This document shows positions 18,820 through 27,549 of a stretch of 64,000 bases of DNA, piece by piece. The first letter of the stretch is position 1. Each line of letters begins with the position of its first letter. Source of the DNA: Paracoccaceae bacterium (GTDB lineage: Bacteria > Pseudomonadota > Alphaproteobacteria > Rhodobacterales > Rhodobacteraceae); NCBI GenBank assembly GCA_020425085.1, contig JAGQRW010000001.1:248001-312000 (forward strand), given 5' to 3'. Both the position numbers and the translations under genes were made by a program. Below the pieces are notes generated by a model. That model was not told the origin of the DNA and made no database searches. It saw only the letters and a list, made by a program, of their open reading frames with translations.

Positions 18820-19968
18820 CTATTCGAATTCCCGCGTGGCAATGGCACGTTGAATTTCACGGCGCACCAGTTTGCGAACATTACGGGTAATGCGGTCGCC
18901 AAGCTCGCCCTGCAATTCCTCGCGCACCATATCCGAAACCATCTCGCGCAGGGTTTCTTCGTCGAGGATCGTCTCCTCCACCAGGTTCACGGCTTCGGGT
19001 TCTGCGTCTACAGGTTTCGGTTGATCATCCTGATGGTGCTGGTCTTCGCCGTGCTGCTGATTTTCGTCGTGGTCGTCCGCTTGCCCATCAAACTCGTCGG
19101 TATGCGCGTGATCATGCGCATCCTGACCCTGGCTTACATGCTCATGGCCCTGATCTTCGTGAAAATCCTGATCGGAAATTTCCTGATCATTGCCTTCAGG
19201 ACTCTCTGCCGCCGCATTGGTCGCATCTTCGGTCAGGGTCGTATCATGCGCCATGGAGGCCGTGGATTGGTCATCAACCTCGGAATGTAGCTGTCCGGCA
19301 TCATGTTGTTCCGTCTCGTCGGTCACGGTGTCTGCTTCTTGGTTTTTCAGTATCCTGCCGAGGTCGCTGAACGGCGAAGACTGGATATGATCCGGTTCAT
19401 CCGCTGTCTCTGGCTGCGATACGGCTTCGGCGTGGTCCGAAACGTCGCTTTGAACGACGCCTTTAGCCATCGCATCATCGTCAAAACCACCTTCCATCGC
19501 GCGCCTGGCCCGATCAAACAGAAAATCTTCGGAAGTCCGGTCAAATACCGAAGATAGATGACGGGTAAATCCGCCCAGAGTTTCCGCTGTGTCATCGGTG
19601 CTGACACTGCGCAGATGCGCACGTTCTCGCCGGGCTGACCGTTCGGGTCTGGTATCTGAATCCGCGTCACATGTCGGTTCGGTGTCGGCGACCCTTAAAG
19701 CTGCGGTAAGAACCAGTTTCTGTGGCGCGCCGGAACCATCTTCGGAAATCTCGTTCGATGGCGGCACACCTTCGGGTGCTTCTTCGCCATCGCCGATGCG
19801 ATTTGCATCCTTAAATGCTTGATCGGCGGCATTTTCGGCGGCTTCGTGAATATCTGCATGCGCGCCGGTTCCATCGCGCGATCCGGCGTTTTTCGCTTCT
19901 TCCGACACGAGGCGTCGAATCGAGGACAAGACATCCTCGACATCCATTGAGGTTACCGGATCAGACAT
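18820..19968 (-). CDS. PopZ-like polar organising protein (DUF2497-like), candidate
   Basis: A 382-residue, highly acidic, low-complexity protein with three parts. (1) The N-terminal MDVEDVLSSIRRLVSEE closely resembles the start of Caulobacter PopZ (MEEILASIRRIISED). (2) The middle of about 300 residues is disordered, Asp/Glu-rich and, at roughly residues 275-325, rich in His and Asp. (3) The C-terminal helical region runs from LDEETLREMVSDMVREEL through LVRREIQRAI, resembling the PopZ oligomerisation tail. PopZ forms polar condensates that anchor ParB-parS. It is the last gene of pcm-tolC-this gene, and from memory popZ sits next to a tolC-type gene in other alphaproteobacteria. There are no membrane segments. 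Function is inferred. Confidence 0.65.
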   Translation of the reverse strand: MSDPVTSMDVEDVLSSIRRLVSEEAKNAGSRDGTGAHADIHEAAENAADQAFKDANRIGDGEEAPEGVPPSNEISEDGSGAPQKLVLTAALRVADTEPTCDADSDTRPERSARRERAHLRSVSTDDTAETLGGFTRHLSSVFDRTSEDFLFDRARRAMEGGFDDDAMAKGVVQSDVSDHAEAVSQPETADEPDHIQSSPFSDLGRILKNQEADTVTDETEQHDAGQLHSEVDDQSTASMAHDTTLTEDATNAAAESPEGNDQEISDQDFHEDQGHEHVSQGQDAHDHAHTDEFDGQADDHDENQQHGEDQHHQDDQPKPVDAEPEAVNLVEETILDEETLREMVSDMVREELQGELGDRITRNVRKLVRREIQRAIATREFE

Positions 19969-20041
19969 CTGCTTGCTGCCCCTTCGTTTTTTTCATGGAT
20001 GGTAGTGTTAACCCGCCTTGCGCACAACACCTTGATCCAAG

Positions 20042-21415
20042 TTATTTCCTGCCTGCCCGCGTAAAGATCTTGTCCAAAAGCTCACCGCGGTTGGTTGGCC
20101 CGGGGGCCAGATAGACCTTTTTGTAGTTTGCATTGGTATCATAAGTCTTAATACCAAGCTTCAAATGCTGCACCGTCAACAGACCCATCGCCGACAAAAG
20201 CGAATAAGCCGCGACATTTTCATCACGGATCGCAGTGACCAGATTGGTCTCGGCGGCGAAGGTTTCACTTTCGGCGTCAAGCACATCCAGCGTTGTCCTG
20301 GCCCCCAGATCCGCCTCCTCTCGAATACCACGAAGAGCGATACGCGAGGCATTCACTTCTTGCTGGCGCGCGGAAATCGAGGCACGAGCGATCTTCAGCT
20401 GCGACCAGTAAAGCGTCACGTTGCGCGTGACCTGCAATCCGGTCAGCTGGATATCCGAAAGCGATTTTTCGCGCAGTGCCAGCGCCTGCCGATAGGCCGA
20501 GGTAAGCTGGCCACCGCTATAGATCGGCGCATTGCCACCAATCGACAAAGACGCAGAATCGCCAGTAATCAAATTCGCGTTGACACCAAGGTTGCCGGAA
20601 ATCGAGATTGTCGGCTTCATCGCCGCCTCGGCCCGAAAGACATTGATTTCCGCCAATTCGGCAAGATGACGCGCCCTGAGGATCGCCGGATGATTGCGCA
20701 TGGCGATGGATTTCGCATCCTCAAGCGTCGCCGGAAGTTTCGGCAGCGGCGGCGGTGGTTGCAGTGCACCCGGATAGGTTCCGGTAGCAACAAAATAGGA
20801 CTCGCGCGAGATTTCCAGCGTTCCTTGCTGCAACGCAATGGTGCTGCGCGCGCCAGCATAGCGCGCCTCGGCCTGGCTGACATCGGTGCGGCGCACCTCG
20901 CCCACCTCGAACCGGTCCTTGGCGGCCTGAACCTGACGCAGGATCACCCGGCCACTGTTTTCGGCAAGTTGCAGCGACTGAGTATCGCGCCGCATGTTCA
21001 TGAAGGCAGTGGCGGCATTCAGCAGAATGCTCTGTTCGACATCAACCAGTGACTCGCGGCCGATGACAACGTTCATGCGCGCCGCTTCGATCGCCAGCTT
21101 GGTCGTACCGCCATCCCAAAGTACCATCTGGGCACTCAGCGCAAGGGTGGCAGCGCGGGTGGTGCTATCGGTGCGAAAGGAATGAATGAAACCGGTGGAT
21201 GCCGTCATGCTCAGTGATGGTCGAATGGCCCCGACTGCTTGGGCGACACCTTCATCAACGCTGCGCAAGGCGGCCTGTTCACTTTTCAACTGCGGGCTGT
21301 TGCGATATGCGCTGATCATGGCATCCGTCAGCGACTGGGCATTGCCGATGCCGCCTAGCATCGACAGAACCAGCCCCAGACAAACTGCCGAATATCGCAT
21401 TTGATCTTTTTTCAT
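20042..21415 (-). CDS. tolC: TolC family outer membrane channel protein
   Basis: A 457-residue outer membrane efflux protein. A signal peptide is visible (MKKDQMRYSAVCLGLVLSML, cleavage near GNAQS), followed by LTDAMISAYRNSPQLKSEQAALRSVDEGVAQA, the typical TolC repeat start, and long alpha-helical heptad-like regions (AKDRFEVGEVRRTDVSQAEAR and the second-repeat equivalent) with EADLGARTTLDVLDAESE. It would form the trimeric outer-membrane tunnel for type I secretion or RND efflux; the RTX-type protein at 32.8-35.0 kb is a possible client. It lies between pcm and the PopZ-like gene. Confidence 0.93.
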   Translation of the reverse strand: MKKDQMRYSAVCLGLVLSMLGGIGNAQSLTDAMISAYRNSPQLKSEQAALRSVDEGVAQAVGAIRPSLSMTASTGFIHSFRTDSTTRAATLALSAQMVLWDGGTTKLAIEAARMNVVIGRESLVDVEQSILLNAATAFMNMRRDTQSLQLAENSGRVILRQVQAAKDRFEVGEVRRTDVSQAEARYAGARSTIALQQGTLEISRESYFVATGTYPGALQPPPPLPKLPATLEDAKSIAMRNHPAILRARHLAELAEINVFRAEAAMKPTISISGNLGVNANLITGDSASLSIGGNAPIYSGGQLTSAYRQALALREKSLSDIQLTGLQVTRNVTLYWSQLKIARASISARQQEVNASRIALRGIREEADLGARTTLDVLDAESETFAAETNLVTAIRDENVAAYSLLSAMGLLTVQHLKLGIKTYDTNANYKKVYLAPGPTNRGELLDKIFTRAGRK

Positions 21416-21472
21416 TCCGTTTCCAATACAACCTCAACTGGCCAGAACGACGACCGCCCGGTCTTGTGGCAA

Positions 21473-22126
21473 TCAAAGTGCGAATTGCCGGGCTTTTTCA
21501 AAATCTGGCAAAACCGGTACCGTTGCGTCAAACACGTTGCGCCAGGCGACACGCCCATCAGTCTTGACACCTACCCTGCATTGGCCGGAAACACCCTGCA
21601 TGAAGATCGCGGCAACATGCCCGCCTTCCTTCAACTGTTCCAGAATTGCCGCTGGTACCTGTTCCACGCCGCCGCTGAATACGATCTTGTCATAGGGGCC
21701 ATGTTTGGCGGCACCATTTTCCATTGCCGCCTGCACCACGATCGCATTGTCGACCGATTGCGCGGCCAGATTGTCCCCGGCCTCTGCCGCCAGATGCTCA
21801 TCCGCCTCTACTGCGATGACCGCTTCGGCCAGATAGGCAATGACCGCCGTGCCGTAACCAAGCCCACAGCCGATTTCCAGCACCAGATCACCCAGCGAAA
21901 CCCCAAGCGCATCCAGCATCTTGGCCAGCACCCTGGGGTCCATCAACACCCGGTTCCGCCCCAGCAGAATGTCGCCGCCGGCATAGGCCACCTCACGCTT
22001 GGCCGAGGGCACGAAAACCTCGCGTGGTACGGATAGCATCGCCTGGATGATCGGGAACTTGGTCACGTCCGATGGCCGGATCTGGCAATCAACCATGGCG
22101 GTTCTGAGGGCGGTAAAATCTGTCAT
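21473..22126 (-). CDS. pcm: Protein-L-isoaspartate O-methyltransferase family protein
   Basis: A 217-residue S-adenosylmethionine-dependent methyltransferase of the PCMT family, which repairs isoaspartyl residues in aged proteins. Features are MVDCQIRPSDV and VPREVFVP at the N-terminus, AYAGGDILLGRNRVLMDPRVLAKMLDAL, SAM motif I VLEIGCGLGYGTAVIAYLA, and a late YDKIVFSGGVEQVP. The motif normally reading T/S-A-A in PCMT is altered here, as in the alphaproteobacterial subgroup found beside tolC, so true isoaspartyl activity is uncertain. The ATG at 22126 is preferred over longer in-frame options. Confidence 0.85.
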   Translation of the reverse strand: MTDFTALRTAMVDCQIRPSDVTKFPIIQAMLSVPREVFVPSAKREVAYAGGDILLGRNRVLMDPRVLAKMLDALGVSLGDLVLEIGCGLGYGTAVIAYLAEAVIAVEADEHLAAEAGDNLAAQSVDNAIVVQAAMENGAAKHGPYDKIVFSGGVEQVPAAILEQLKEGGHVAAIFMQGVSGQCRVGVKTDGRVAWRNVFDATVPVLPDFEKARQFAL

Positions 22127-22355
22127 CTGTTCACTCGAGAATCGGAAAGTTCGGTCTGCTGGAGTTTTTGCCACAGAAACCATGGCACAGCAACCAAACC
22201 CGCGCCTTGTCAAAAGCTTACGTCGCGGCGTTGCAGTTTGACCTCATCGGCGCCCCACCCTTGCCGTCCAACTCGCCAAGCCAGCAGACAGATCTCCCTT
22301 GCGCGGAAGATACCCCCTTGCTATAGCCAGCCACGCCCTGTTGGGACACCACAAA

Positions 22356-22429
22356 GGCGAGTTGGCGGAGTGGTGACGCAGCGGATTGCAAATCCGTGTA
22401 CACCGGTTCGATTCCGGTACTCGCCTCCA
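22356..22429 (+). tRNA. tRNA-Cys (GCA)
   Basis: Acceptor arms GGCGAGT (22356-22362) and ACTCGCC (22419-22425) pair fully; T discriminator then CCA encoded at 22427-22429. The anticodon loop carries GCA at 22388-22390, and the T arm CCGGTTCGATTCCGG is canonical. Its 3' half is duplicated at 24039, marking it as the integration target of a mobile element. Confidence 0.97.
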
Positions 22430-22431
22430 TT
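22388..22431 (+). repeat. att-type direct repeat, copy 1 (inside tRNA-Cys)
   Basis: The 44 bases from the anticodon to two bases past CCA are identical to 24039-24082. This is the usual crossover region of tRNA-targeting tyrosine recombinases. Confidence 0.92.
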
Positions 22432-22496
22432 TCATTCTAAATCAGTGACTTAGCTTCCAAAGCGTCAAGTGTGACACAAAGTGGGACACACGACCT

Positions 22497-22814
22497 ATGA
22501 TGCTGTCATCCCGTCTAAGCCCTTCAAGACATGGGATATACTACTTCCGCAGGCCTCTCCCTCGGGCTGAAAACCAGAGACGAGCATCAATCAAGGTATC
22601 CTTGCGAACCCGTTGCCCAGATCGGGCTGGCGATCTTGCCTGTCATCTTGCATCCTGCGGGCGAATAATCCGGGATAACAAGAAGTTGGCAAGACTAAGA
22701 CAGGATCAGATACGCGAACTGGTGACAGCATACTTCAAGGCGCAACTGGATCAGTACCTTGAGTGGCTGAACAACCGTGGCTTGGCCGCCGGTTTCGGCG
22801 AGTTTTCGCCATAA
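22497..22814 (+). pseudogene. Tyrosine integrase, N-terminal fragment
   Basis: A 105-codon reading frame whose SRHGIYYFRRPLPRAE and SIKVSLRTR segments match the N-terminal arm of phage/island-type tyrosine recombinases (the DUF6538-like start followed by a SAM-like helical region, QDQIRELVTAYFKAQL). The core-binding and catalytic domains with R...H-x-x-R...Y are absent; the frame stops at GFGEFSP. It begins 66 bases from the tRNA-Cys end, as integrases of tRNA-inserted elements do. It cannot be an active recombinase. Confidence 0.75.
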
Positions 22815-22964
22815 AATGCCGCAAGGCTGATCTGCGGCAGTATTGGGGCCGGTTTTTGCTGTACGGTTGTGCGTACTTCAAAGTACAGAAGAGTGGTGGT
22901 CCGAATTCGAACCTCCGCCCTCACTGAGGGTCGTTGCGTCACCCTGAAATCATAGGAATTTTTC

Positions 22965-23174
22965 ATGCCCATCAAAAATATCTTACTTCTCATTCCAGTC
23001 GTCTTCAGCCTTTCAGGATGTCTGGGGAGCAATACTGAGCGCGGCGTAGCCGGCGCTCTTGGTGGTGCGGTCATCGCTGGCTCAACAGGCGGCAGCCCGG
23101 TCACCGGAGCCGTTATCGGCGGTGCTGCGGGCTATTTCTGCAAAGACCTGAACGTGCCTGGCTGCAAGAACTGA
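22965..23174 (+). CDS. Small glycine-zipper lipoprotein
   Basis: A 69-residue protein with a lipoprotein signal peptide ending in the lipobox LSGC (Cys at residue 19), then a Gly/Ala-rich stretch (GVAGALGGAVIAGSTGGSPV followed by TGAVIGGAAGYFC) with GxxxG spacing typical of glycine-zipper outer-membrane lipoproteins. Two late Cys may form a disulfide. AGGAA lies seven bases before the ATG. It is cargo of the tRNA-Cys element; function unknown. Confidence 0.75.
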   Translation: MPIKNILLLIPVVFSLSGCLGSNTERGVAGALGGAVIAGSTGGSPVTGAVIGGAAGYFCKDLNVPGCKN

Positions 23175-23237
23175 TCTCGGCCGGTGACAAAACCGGACGC
23201 CAGTATAACTGATCTCCGCCGGAGGCAAAACCGGCGG
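23169..23237. repeat. Imperfect tandem repeat (2 x 31 bp)
   Basis: Two similar 31-base units, 23169-23199 and 23207-23237, share AACTGATCTC and GGCAAAACCGG-like cores. Each can form a small hairpin (CCGG...CCGG; CCGCCGG...CCGGCGG in the second). They lie between the convergent lipoprotein and OmpA fragment and may act as a terminator-like element. Confidence 0.6.
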
Positions 23238-23285
23238 AACCGGATTGACCTGACGATGTAAGACCCACCTTTACCCACTAAAGAC

Positions 23286-23990
23286 TTATCTTGGCTGGAT
23301 CAGACCAGTAATGCGGCGAACGGCGACCCGTCGATTAAGCCGCTCGGCTTCCAATGTTGGAACAAGCGGAAATCTTTCGCCATAGCCTTGAACAACCATG
23401 TTTTCCCCTCGCACACCGAAATACTCCGACAAAGCCAGCGCAACGGTTTCGGCACGGCGATCCGACAGCAGCAAGTTGTAACTTTCGTCGCCAATCGCAT
23501 CGGTATAGCCTTCGATCAGGAACACCTCACGCGGGTTTTCCGCGATATAATCCACCATTAGCAACCCGATTTCGCGCAGCTGTTCTGCCTCGGATGGCTG
23601 TATTGCGGCCGAGTTGGTCTGGAACGTGATGTTGTCCAGATTGATTTCCGGCGCCAGATCGCGAACCTCCTGATATTCCCGGACCTGATTGAGGCTGAAG
23701 CTGCGGCCAAGATCACGTGCTTCGGCGGCTTTGAGCACCTTGCGCAGATCGGCAAGGTTGGTCGCGTCCCGATAGGCAAGATCGGAAGCGGTTGGCCTTG
23801 GCAATGTGGTTACATCGATCGGCTCGAACCTGCGGGTATCATCAATCAGGACAACCGCGCGACCGTCAGCGTCAATCCGGGTCCGGCGCTGAACCTGGCC
23901 AAAGGCATCGCGGATCGTGACAATCTGGACACCATCCGCTCGGGTGACAAATGTGCGCGTCGAGCCATCGCTGAACGTTTCGGTACGCAC
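23286..23990 (-). pseudogene. OmpA family protein, 5'-truncated
   Basis: The 234-codon frame ends in a full OmpA-like peptidoglycan-binding domain: INFQTN-type strand (DNITFQTNSAAI), VFLIEGYTDAIGDESYNLLLSDRRAE, VVQGYGERFPLVPT and LNRRVAVRRI. The N-terminal part (SDGSTRTFVTRADGV, RTRIDADGRAVVLIDD) is the repeat-like linker seen in much longer Rhodobacteraceae OmpA proteins. There is no signal peptide, the frame opens at a GTG right after an in-frame TAG, and the right att repeat is under 50 bases away. I read it as the C-terminal remainder of a larger gene cut by the element boundary. Confidence 0.7.
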
Positions 23991-24038
23991 CTCTGCGCCA
24001 GCCTAACCCTTTGATAACACGGGCGACGCTTACAGCTC

Positions 24039-24082
24039 GCAAATCCGTGTACACCGGTTCGATTCCGGTACTCGCCTCCATT
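24039..24082 (+). repeat. att-type direct repeat, copy 2
   Basis: Exact 44-bp copy of 22388-22431. Here it is not part of a complete tRNA gene: the bases before it do not match the 5' half of tRNA-Cys. Confidence 0.92.
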
Positions 24083-24314
24083 CTTTTCAGGCAACTAGCT
24101 GATTTTGTATTCATTAGGGGTATCACTCCCAGTATCTGTTTTACGATTGGGACTTGTTCCAATCTATCCAAGAGCGTTTGTCACTTACGCGTTAGGCGCG
24201 CTTTTTGTTGCGCGCATCAGCAGCTTAATTCAGGGTCTTTGGATTCAGCATATGGCCGGAACAGCTGGCGATAGTGTCGTCATCGCAGCCGGCATTTGAG
24301 TCGGCAACTTAACC

Positions 24315-25277
24315 TTATCGAAGATAGGCGTTTACGGCTTTGCGGGCACGGCCAACATATCTCGGAATGGCCGGATGATTCGCTGAAAGGCGCGGCATGA
24401 CCCAGCCGAGCGAGGCAAATGTTCTAAGCATGGCAAACAGGGAAAACAGATGTTCTGCCTGATCGTCCAGCGGGCGTTGTTCGGCATAACCGGCCAATAT
24501 TGCCGATCTTAGGTCGCCGTAATTGTCATCATCCAGACTTTGCGACAGGGCCGTAGTCAGATCGTACAGACGAAATCCAAAACCGCTGTCATCAAAATCA
24601 ATCAGGGCCAAACCACCGGCATTGCGAAACACGTTTTCACGTAAGGGATCAGCGTGGATCAGCCCGCGGTCGGCACCTTCGGCAGCATATCGTTTCAGAT
24701 CGGCAATCGCCCTGACGCGGGCAGCATTGATCAGGCCAAGGTCTTGGGCGTTCAGCGCCGGGTTTTCCCAAAAACGGCCCCATAGCGGCTGATCGCCAAG
24801 AAACCCGTCGATGTCCCAGTTACGGCGATCAAATGCTGGTGGCAGACTTAGTTCATCACTTATCGCATGCAACCGCGCCAGCAGACTGCCAAGATCATGG
24901 TATAGTGCGCACTGATCCGCCCTTGAACCCGCCAGCGGCAGGTCGGTGCTGCCGATCGCCTCGCCCTCGGCCCAGTTTAACATGGTTGCTATTCGCCCAT
25001 CGCTCAGCGCAACCGATAGCCTGCCATCATTGGCCGGGATCGGGCTTGGCGTGGGAAACCCCTTGGCCGCCAGTTGGCCAGACCACCAGAGTTCGGATTG
25101 AACTGCCGATGGCGAATTGTATCCAGCCCGATGCAGGCGCAATGCCGCGCGCGGGGCGTTCACCAACGCCACCTCAAAAACCGCGTTTTCACGTTCCGAG
25201 ATCATCCGAGGTGGTCGGTCCGAGCCGCCCCAATGACCAAGCGCCTCGATCGCGGCGGCGTCATTCGTACCACTCAT
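24315..25277 (-). CDS. APH-family kinase (amino alcohol/hydroxy-amino acid phosphotransferase-like)
   Basis: A 320-residue protein of the aminoglycoside phosphotransferase/homoserine kinase II fold. Kinase motifs are GLIHADPLRENVF (catalytic loop, Asp as base), LALIDFDDSGFG (Mg-binding), and an N-terminal NAVFEVAL...ALRLHR nucleotide-binding region. The start overlaps the stop of the upstream aminotransferase gene by four bases (ATGA), so both come from one message. In eukaryotes and bacteria such a kinase is paired or fused with AGXT2L-type phospho-lyases and phosphorylates the lyase substrate (hydroxylysine or ethanolamine types). Substrate here is inferred only. Confidence 0.8.
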   Translation of the reverse strand: MSGTNDAAAIEALGHWGGSDRPPRMISERENAVFEVALVNAPRAALRLHRAGYNSPSAVQSELWWSGQLAAKGFPTPSPIPANDGRLSVALSDGRIATMLNWAEGEAIGSTDLPLAGSRADQCALYHDLGSLLARLHAISDELSLPPAFDRRNWDIDGFLGDQPLWGRFWENPALNAQDLGLINAARVRAIADLKRYAAEGADRGLIHADPLRENVFRNAGGLALIDFDDSGFGFRLYDLTTALSQSLDDDNYGDLRSAILAGYAEQRPLDDQAEHLFSLFAMLRTFASLGWVMPRLSANHPAIPRYVGRARKAVNAYLR

Positions 25278-26566
25278 GCGGAAACCGGAATGCTGGTCAA
25301 TACCTCATCCAGCGTGTCGATCAGAAGATCGGCGTTTTCGCGCGAAAACACCATCGGAGGGCGGATCTTCAGCGTTGCATATTCAAAACCCAGACGGTTG
25401 AGCAAAATGCCCCGCGCCTTCATCCCCTCGACGACCCTTTCGGTATAGGCCGTGGCGGGTGTCATCGCCTCATCCAGCACCATTTCCGCCCCGAAAAACA
25501 GGCCCGCGCCGCGAACATCGCCGATTACCGAGTGTTTTGTCTGCAAATCGCGCATCCGTTCAAGGGCATAGGCACCGACATCGCGGGCGTTTTCAATCAG
25601 ACATTCATCGTCAATCACTTGCAGCACCGCCATCGCGGCGGCACAACTGACCGGGTTACCGCCGAAGGTGTTGAAATATCCAAAGGCGTTGCGAAACGCC
25701 GACAGCGTGTCGTGCCCTGCCACCACTGCCGCCACCGGATGTCCGTTGCCCATGGGTTTGCCCAAGGTCACGATTTCCGGCACGAAACCCATGCGTTCAT
25801 GGCCCCACCAATGGCTGCCGATGCGCCCGAAACCCGGTTGCACCTCATCCGCGATGATCACGCCGCCAGCGCGGCGCACCGCAGCAATCGCACCATCCAA
25901 AAACCCCTTGGGCAGATCGGGAAACCCCTCATTGGCAAAAAACGGGCAGATGATCAGGCAGGCAACCCCGTGACCCGCAGCATCAAGCGAGGCAACCGCT
26001 TTTTCCACCTCAACGGTATAGGCGCGGGCAAAATCTGCACCCGGCTTACCGCCCAGCGGTCGAACGGAATCGGGTGCCGGAACATGGCGAAGGTTTGGCA
26101 GATAGCCCCCGATTGGCGGCTTGCGCGTGGATAACTGCGTCACCAGCGCGGTATTGCCGTGATAGGTCATGTCGGTGGAAATAAATCCGGTGTTGCCGGT
26201 CGCCGCCTGCGCCATCCTTAACGCGACATCGTTCGCCTCGGAACCCGAACAAACCATGATGGCCGAGGTCAGACTGTCATCGAACTTGGCGGTCAGCGCC
26301 TCGATGTAATCCAGTATCCCCTCATGCAGATAGCGCGTATGTGTGTTGAGTATGGCCGCCTGACGGGCAATGGCCTCGACCACCTTTAGGTGGCAATGAC
26401 CCACATGCGGCACATTGTTGTAGCAATCCAGATATTTGCGCCCATCCGCATCCCATAGCCAGACGCCTTCACCCCGGACGATATGTACCGGATCACGGTA
26501 AAAGGTGGATACATTCGGCCCCAAAAGGCGTTCACGCCGGGCCATCAATTCGGAAATGTCAGACAT
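25274..26566 (-). CDS. Class III aminotransferase, AGXT2L phospho-lyase-like
   Basis: A 430-residue PLP enzyme. The class III pattern includes [43 protein letters not shown], and the PLP lysine in [16 protein letters not shown] (near residue 278). The GKPMGNGHP wording and the [11 protein letters not shown] segment are those of the AGXT2L1/AGXT2L2 subgroup, which eliminate phosphate and ammonia from phosphoethanolamine or phosphohydroxylysine instead of transaminating. AGGAG lies six bases before the ATG at 26566. It is first in a two-gene operon with an APH-type kinase, which supports a kinase-plus-phospho-lyase catabolic step. Confidence 0.82.
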   Translation of the reverse strand: MSDISELMARRERLLGPNVSTFYRDPVHIVRGEGVWLWDADGRKYLDCYNNVPHVGHCHLKVVEAIARQAAILNTHTRYLHEGILDYIEALTAKFDDSLTSAIMVCSGSEANDVALRMAQAATGNTGFISTDMTYHGNTALVTQLSTRKPPIGGYLPNLRHVPAPDSVRPLGGKPGADFARAYTVEVEKAVASLDAAGHGVACLIICPFFANEGFPDLPKGFLDGAIAAVRRAGGVIIADEVQPGFGRIGSHWWGHERMGFVPEIVTLGKPMGNGHPVAAVVAGHDTLSAFRNAFGYFNTFGGNPVSCAAAMAVLQVIDDECLIENARDVGAYALERMRDLQTKHSVIGDVRGAGLFFGAEMVLDEAMTPATAYTERVVEGMKARGILLNRLGFEYATLKIRPPMVFSRENADLLIDTLDEVLTSIPVSA

Positions 26567-26718
26567 CTGCCGCTCCTGCTGTTTGGCACTTGTTTTCAAG
26601 AAACCGCCACAAAGGCAAGCGGGATTCGATCCCGTCAAACCCTTGCCCTCTGATCAGGCTGGCTTGTATTTCCGGCGCGGCTGTCATATTGCCCAAAAGG
26701 AACCCAAGGAGATTTCGA

Positions 26719-27324
26719 ATGGACAAATTCACCACGCTTTCCAGCATCGCCGCACCGATGCCTTTGGTCAATATCGACACCGACATGATCATCCCCAAGC
26801 AGTTTTTGAAAACCATCAAACGATCCGGCCTTGGCGCGAACCTGTTTGATGAAATGCGCTATAACGACGATGGTTCCGAAGTTGTCGATTTCGTGCTGAA
26901 CAAACCCGCCTATCGCAAGGCCGAAATCATTGTCGCCGGCGAAAACTTTGGCTGTGGCTCATCGCGCGAACACGCGCCCTGGGCCTTGCTGGATTTCGGT
27001 ATCCGTTGCGTTATTTCCACCAGTTTCGCCGATATCTTTTACAACAACTGCTTCAAGAACGGCATCCTGCCGATCATCCTGCCGAAATTCCAGGTTGAAC
27101 GCCTGATGGAAGATGCCGAACGCGGTGAAAATGCGCGGATCACGGTCGATCTTGAAAACCAGACGGTATCGGCCTCGGACGGTACCGAATTTACCTTCGA
27201 GGTGGATGCATTCAAGAAACACTGCCTGTTGAACGGACTGGACGATATCGGCCTGACGCTGGAAAAAGTCGCCGCAATCGACAGTTTCGAAGCAGCATAT
27301 CACGCCAAACACCCCTGGGTCTGA
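26719..27324 (+). CDS. leuD: 3-isopropylmalate dehydratase small subunit
   Basis: LeuD is the swivelling small subunit that with LeuC isomerises 2- to 3-isopropylmalate in leucine synthesis. Typical motifs are [32 protein letters not shown] and [17 protein letters not shown]. The ATG at 26719 gives 201 residues with AAGGAG seven bases upstream. The large-subunit gene leuC is about 36 kb away at the other end of the window and leuB is at 31.4 kb, so the pathway genes are scattered and not in one operon. Confidence 0.97.
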   Translation: MDKFTTLSSIAAPMPLVNIDTDMIIPKQFLKTIKRSGLGANLFDEMRYNDDGSEVVDFVLNKPAYRKAEIIVAGENFGCGSSREHAPWALLDFGIRCVISTSFADIFYNNCFKNGILPIILPKFQVERLMEDAERGENARITVDLENQTVSASDGTEFTFEVDAFKKHCLLNGLDDIGLTLEKVAAIDSFEAAYHAKHPWV

Positions 27325-27549
27325 AAACCAGCCGCAATGGCCGCCTGCTGCTGCGGGCTTGCTGGTGCGAATTTGCAATATGATGCAAACAGGAAACACT
27401 TTGTTAACATTTCCCGGAAAAACCCGGTCAATTTATTTGCATTGAATCCAACCTCTTGACGGATTCTGACCAATCAAGGCAAGATTGGGGCTAAATTGAG
27501 GCAACCTTCAGGGCACTTGGAGGGGATCAGGACGGAACAGGGTTCGGCA

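Larger units (their letters stand above)
22388..24082. mobile_element. Decayed integrated element at tRNA-Cys
   Basis: A 1.65-kb segment flanked by a perfect 44-bp duplication of the tRNA-Cys 3' half. Just inside the left copy is the N-terminal piece of a tyrosine integrase, the normal position for the integrase of an integrative element. The rest holds a small lipoprotein gene and a 5'-truncated OmpA-family gene that stops short of the right repeat. The size and truncations show a remnant left after internal deletion, not an active island. Confidence 0.85.

Noticed and set aside
18820-19968. Acidic His-rich stretch as evidence of a metal exporter or a Hint/RTX protein
   Set aside because: No membrane segments, signal peptide or GGxGxD repeats; the terminal helices point to a PopZ-type scaffold.
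24083-24314. Frame of 64 codons right of the att repeat as a second element gene
   Set aside because: No recognisable motif or ribosome site; lies outside the duplicated boundaries; considered AT-richer intergenic DNA.
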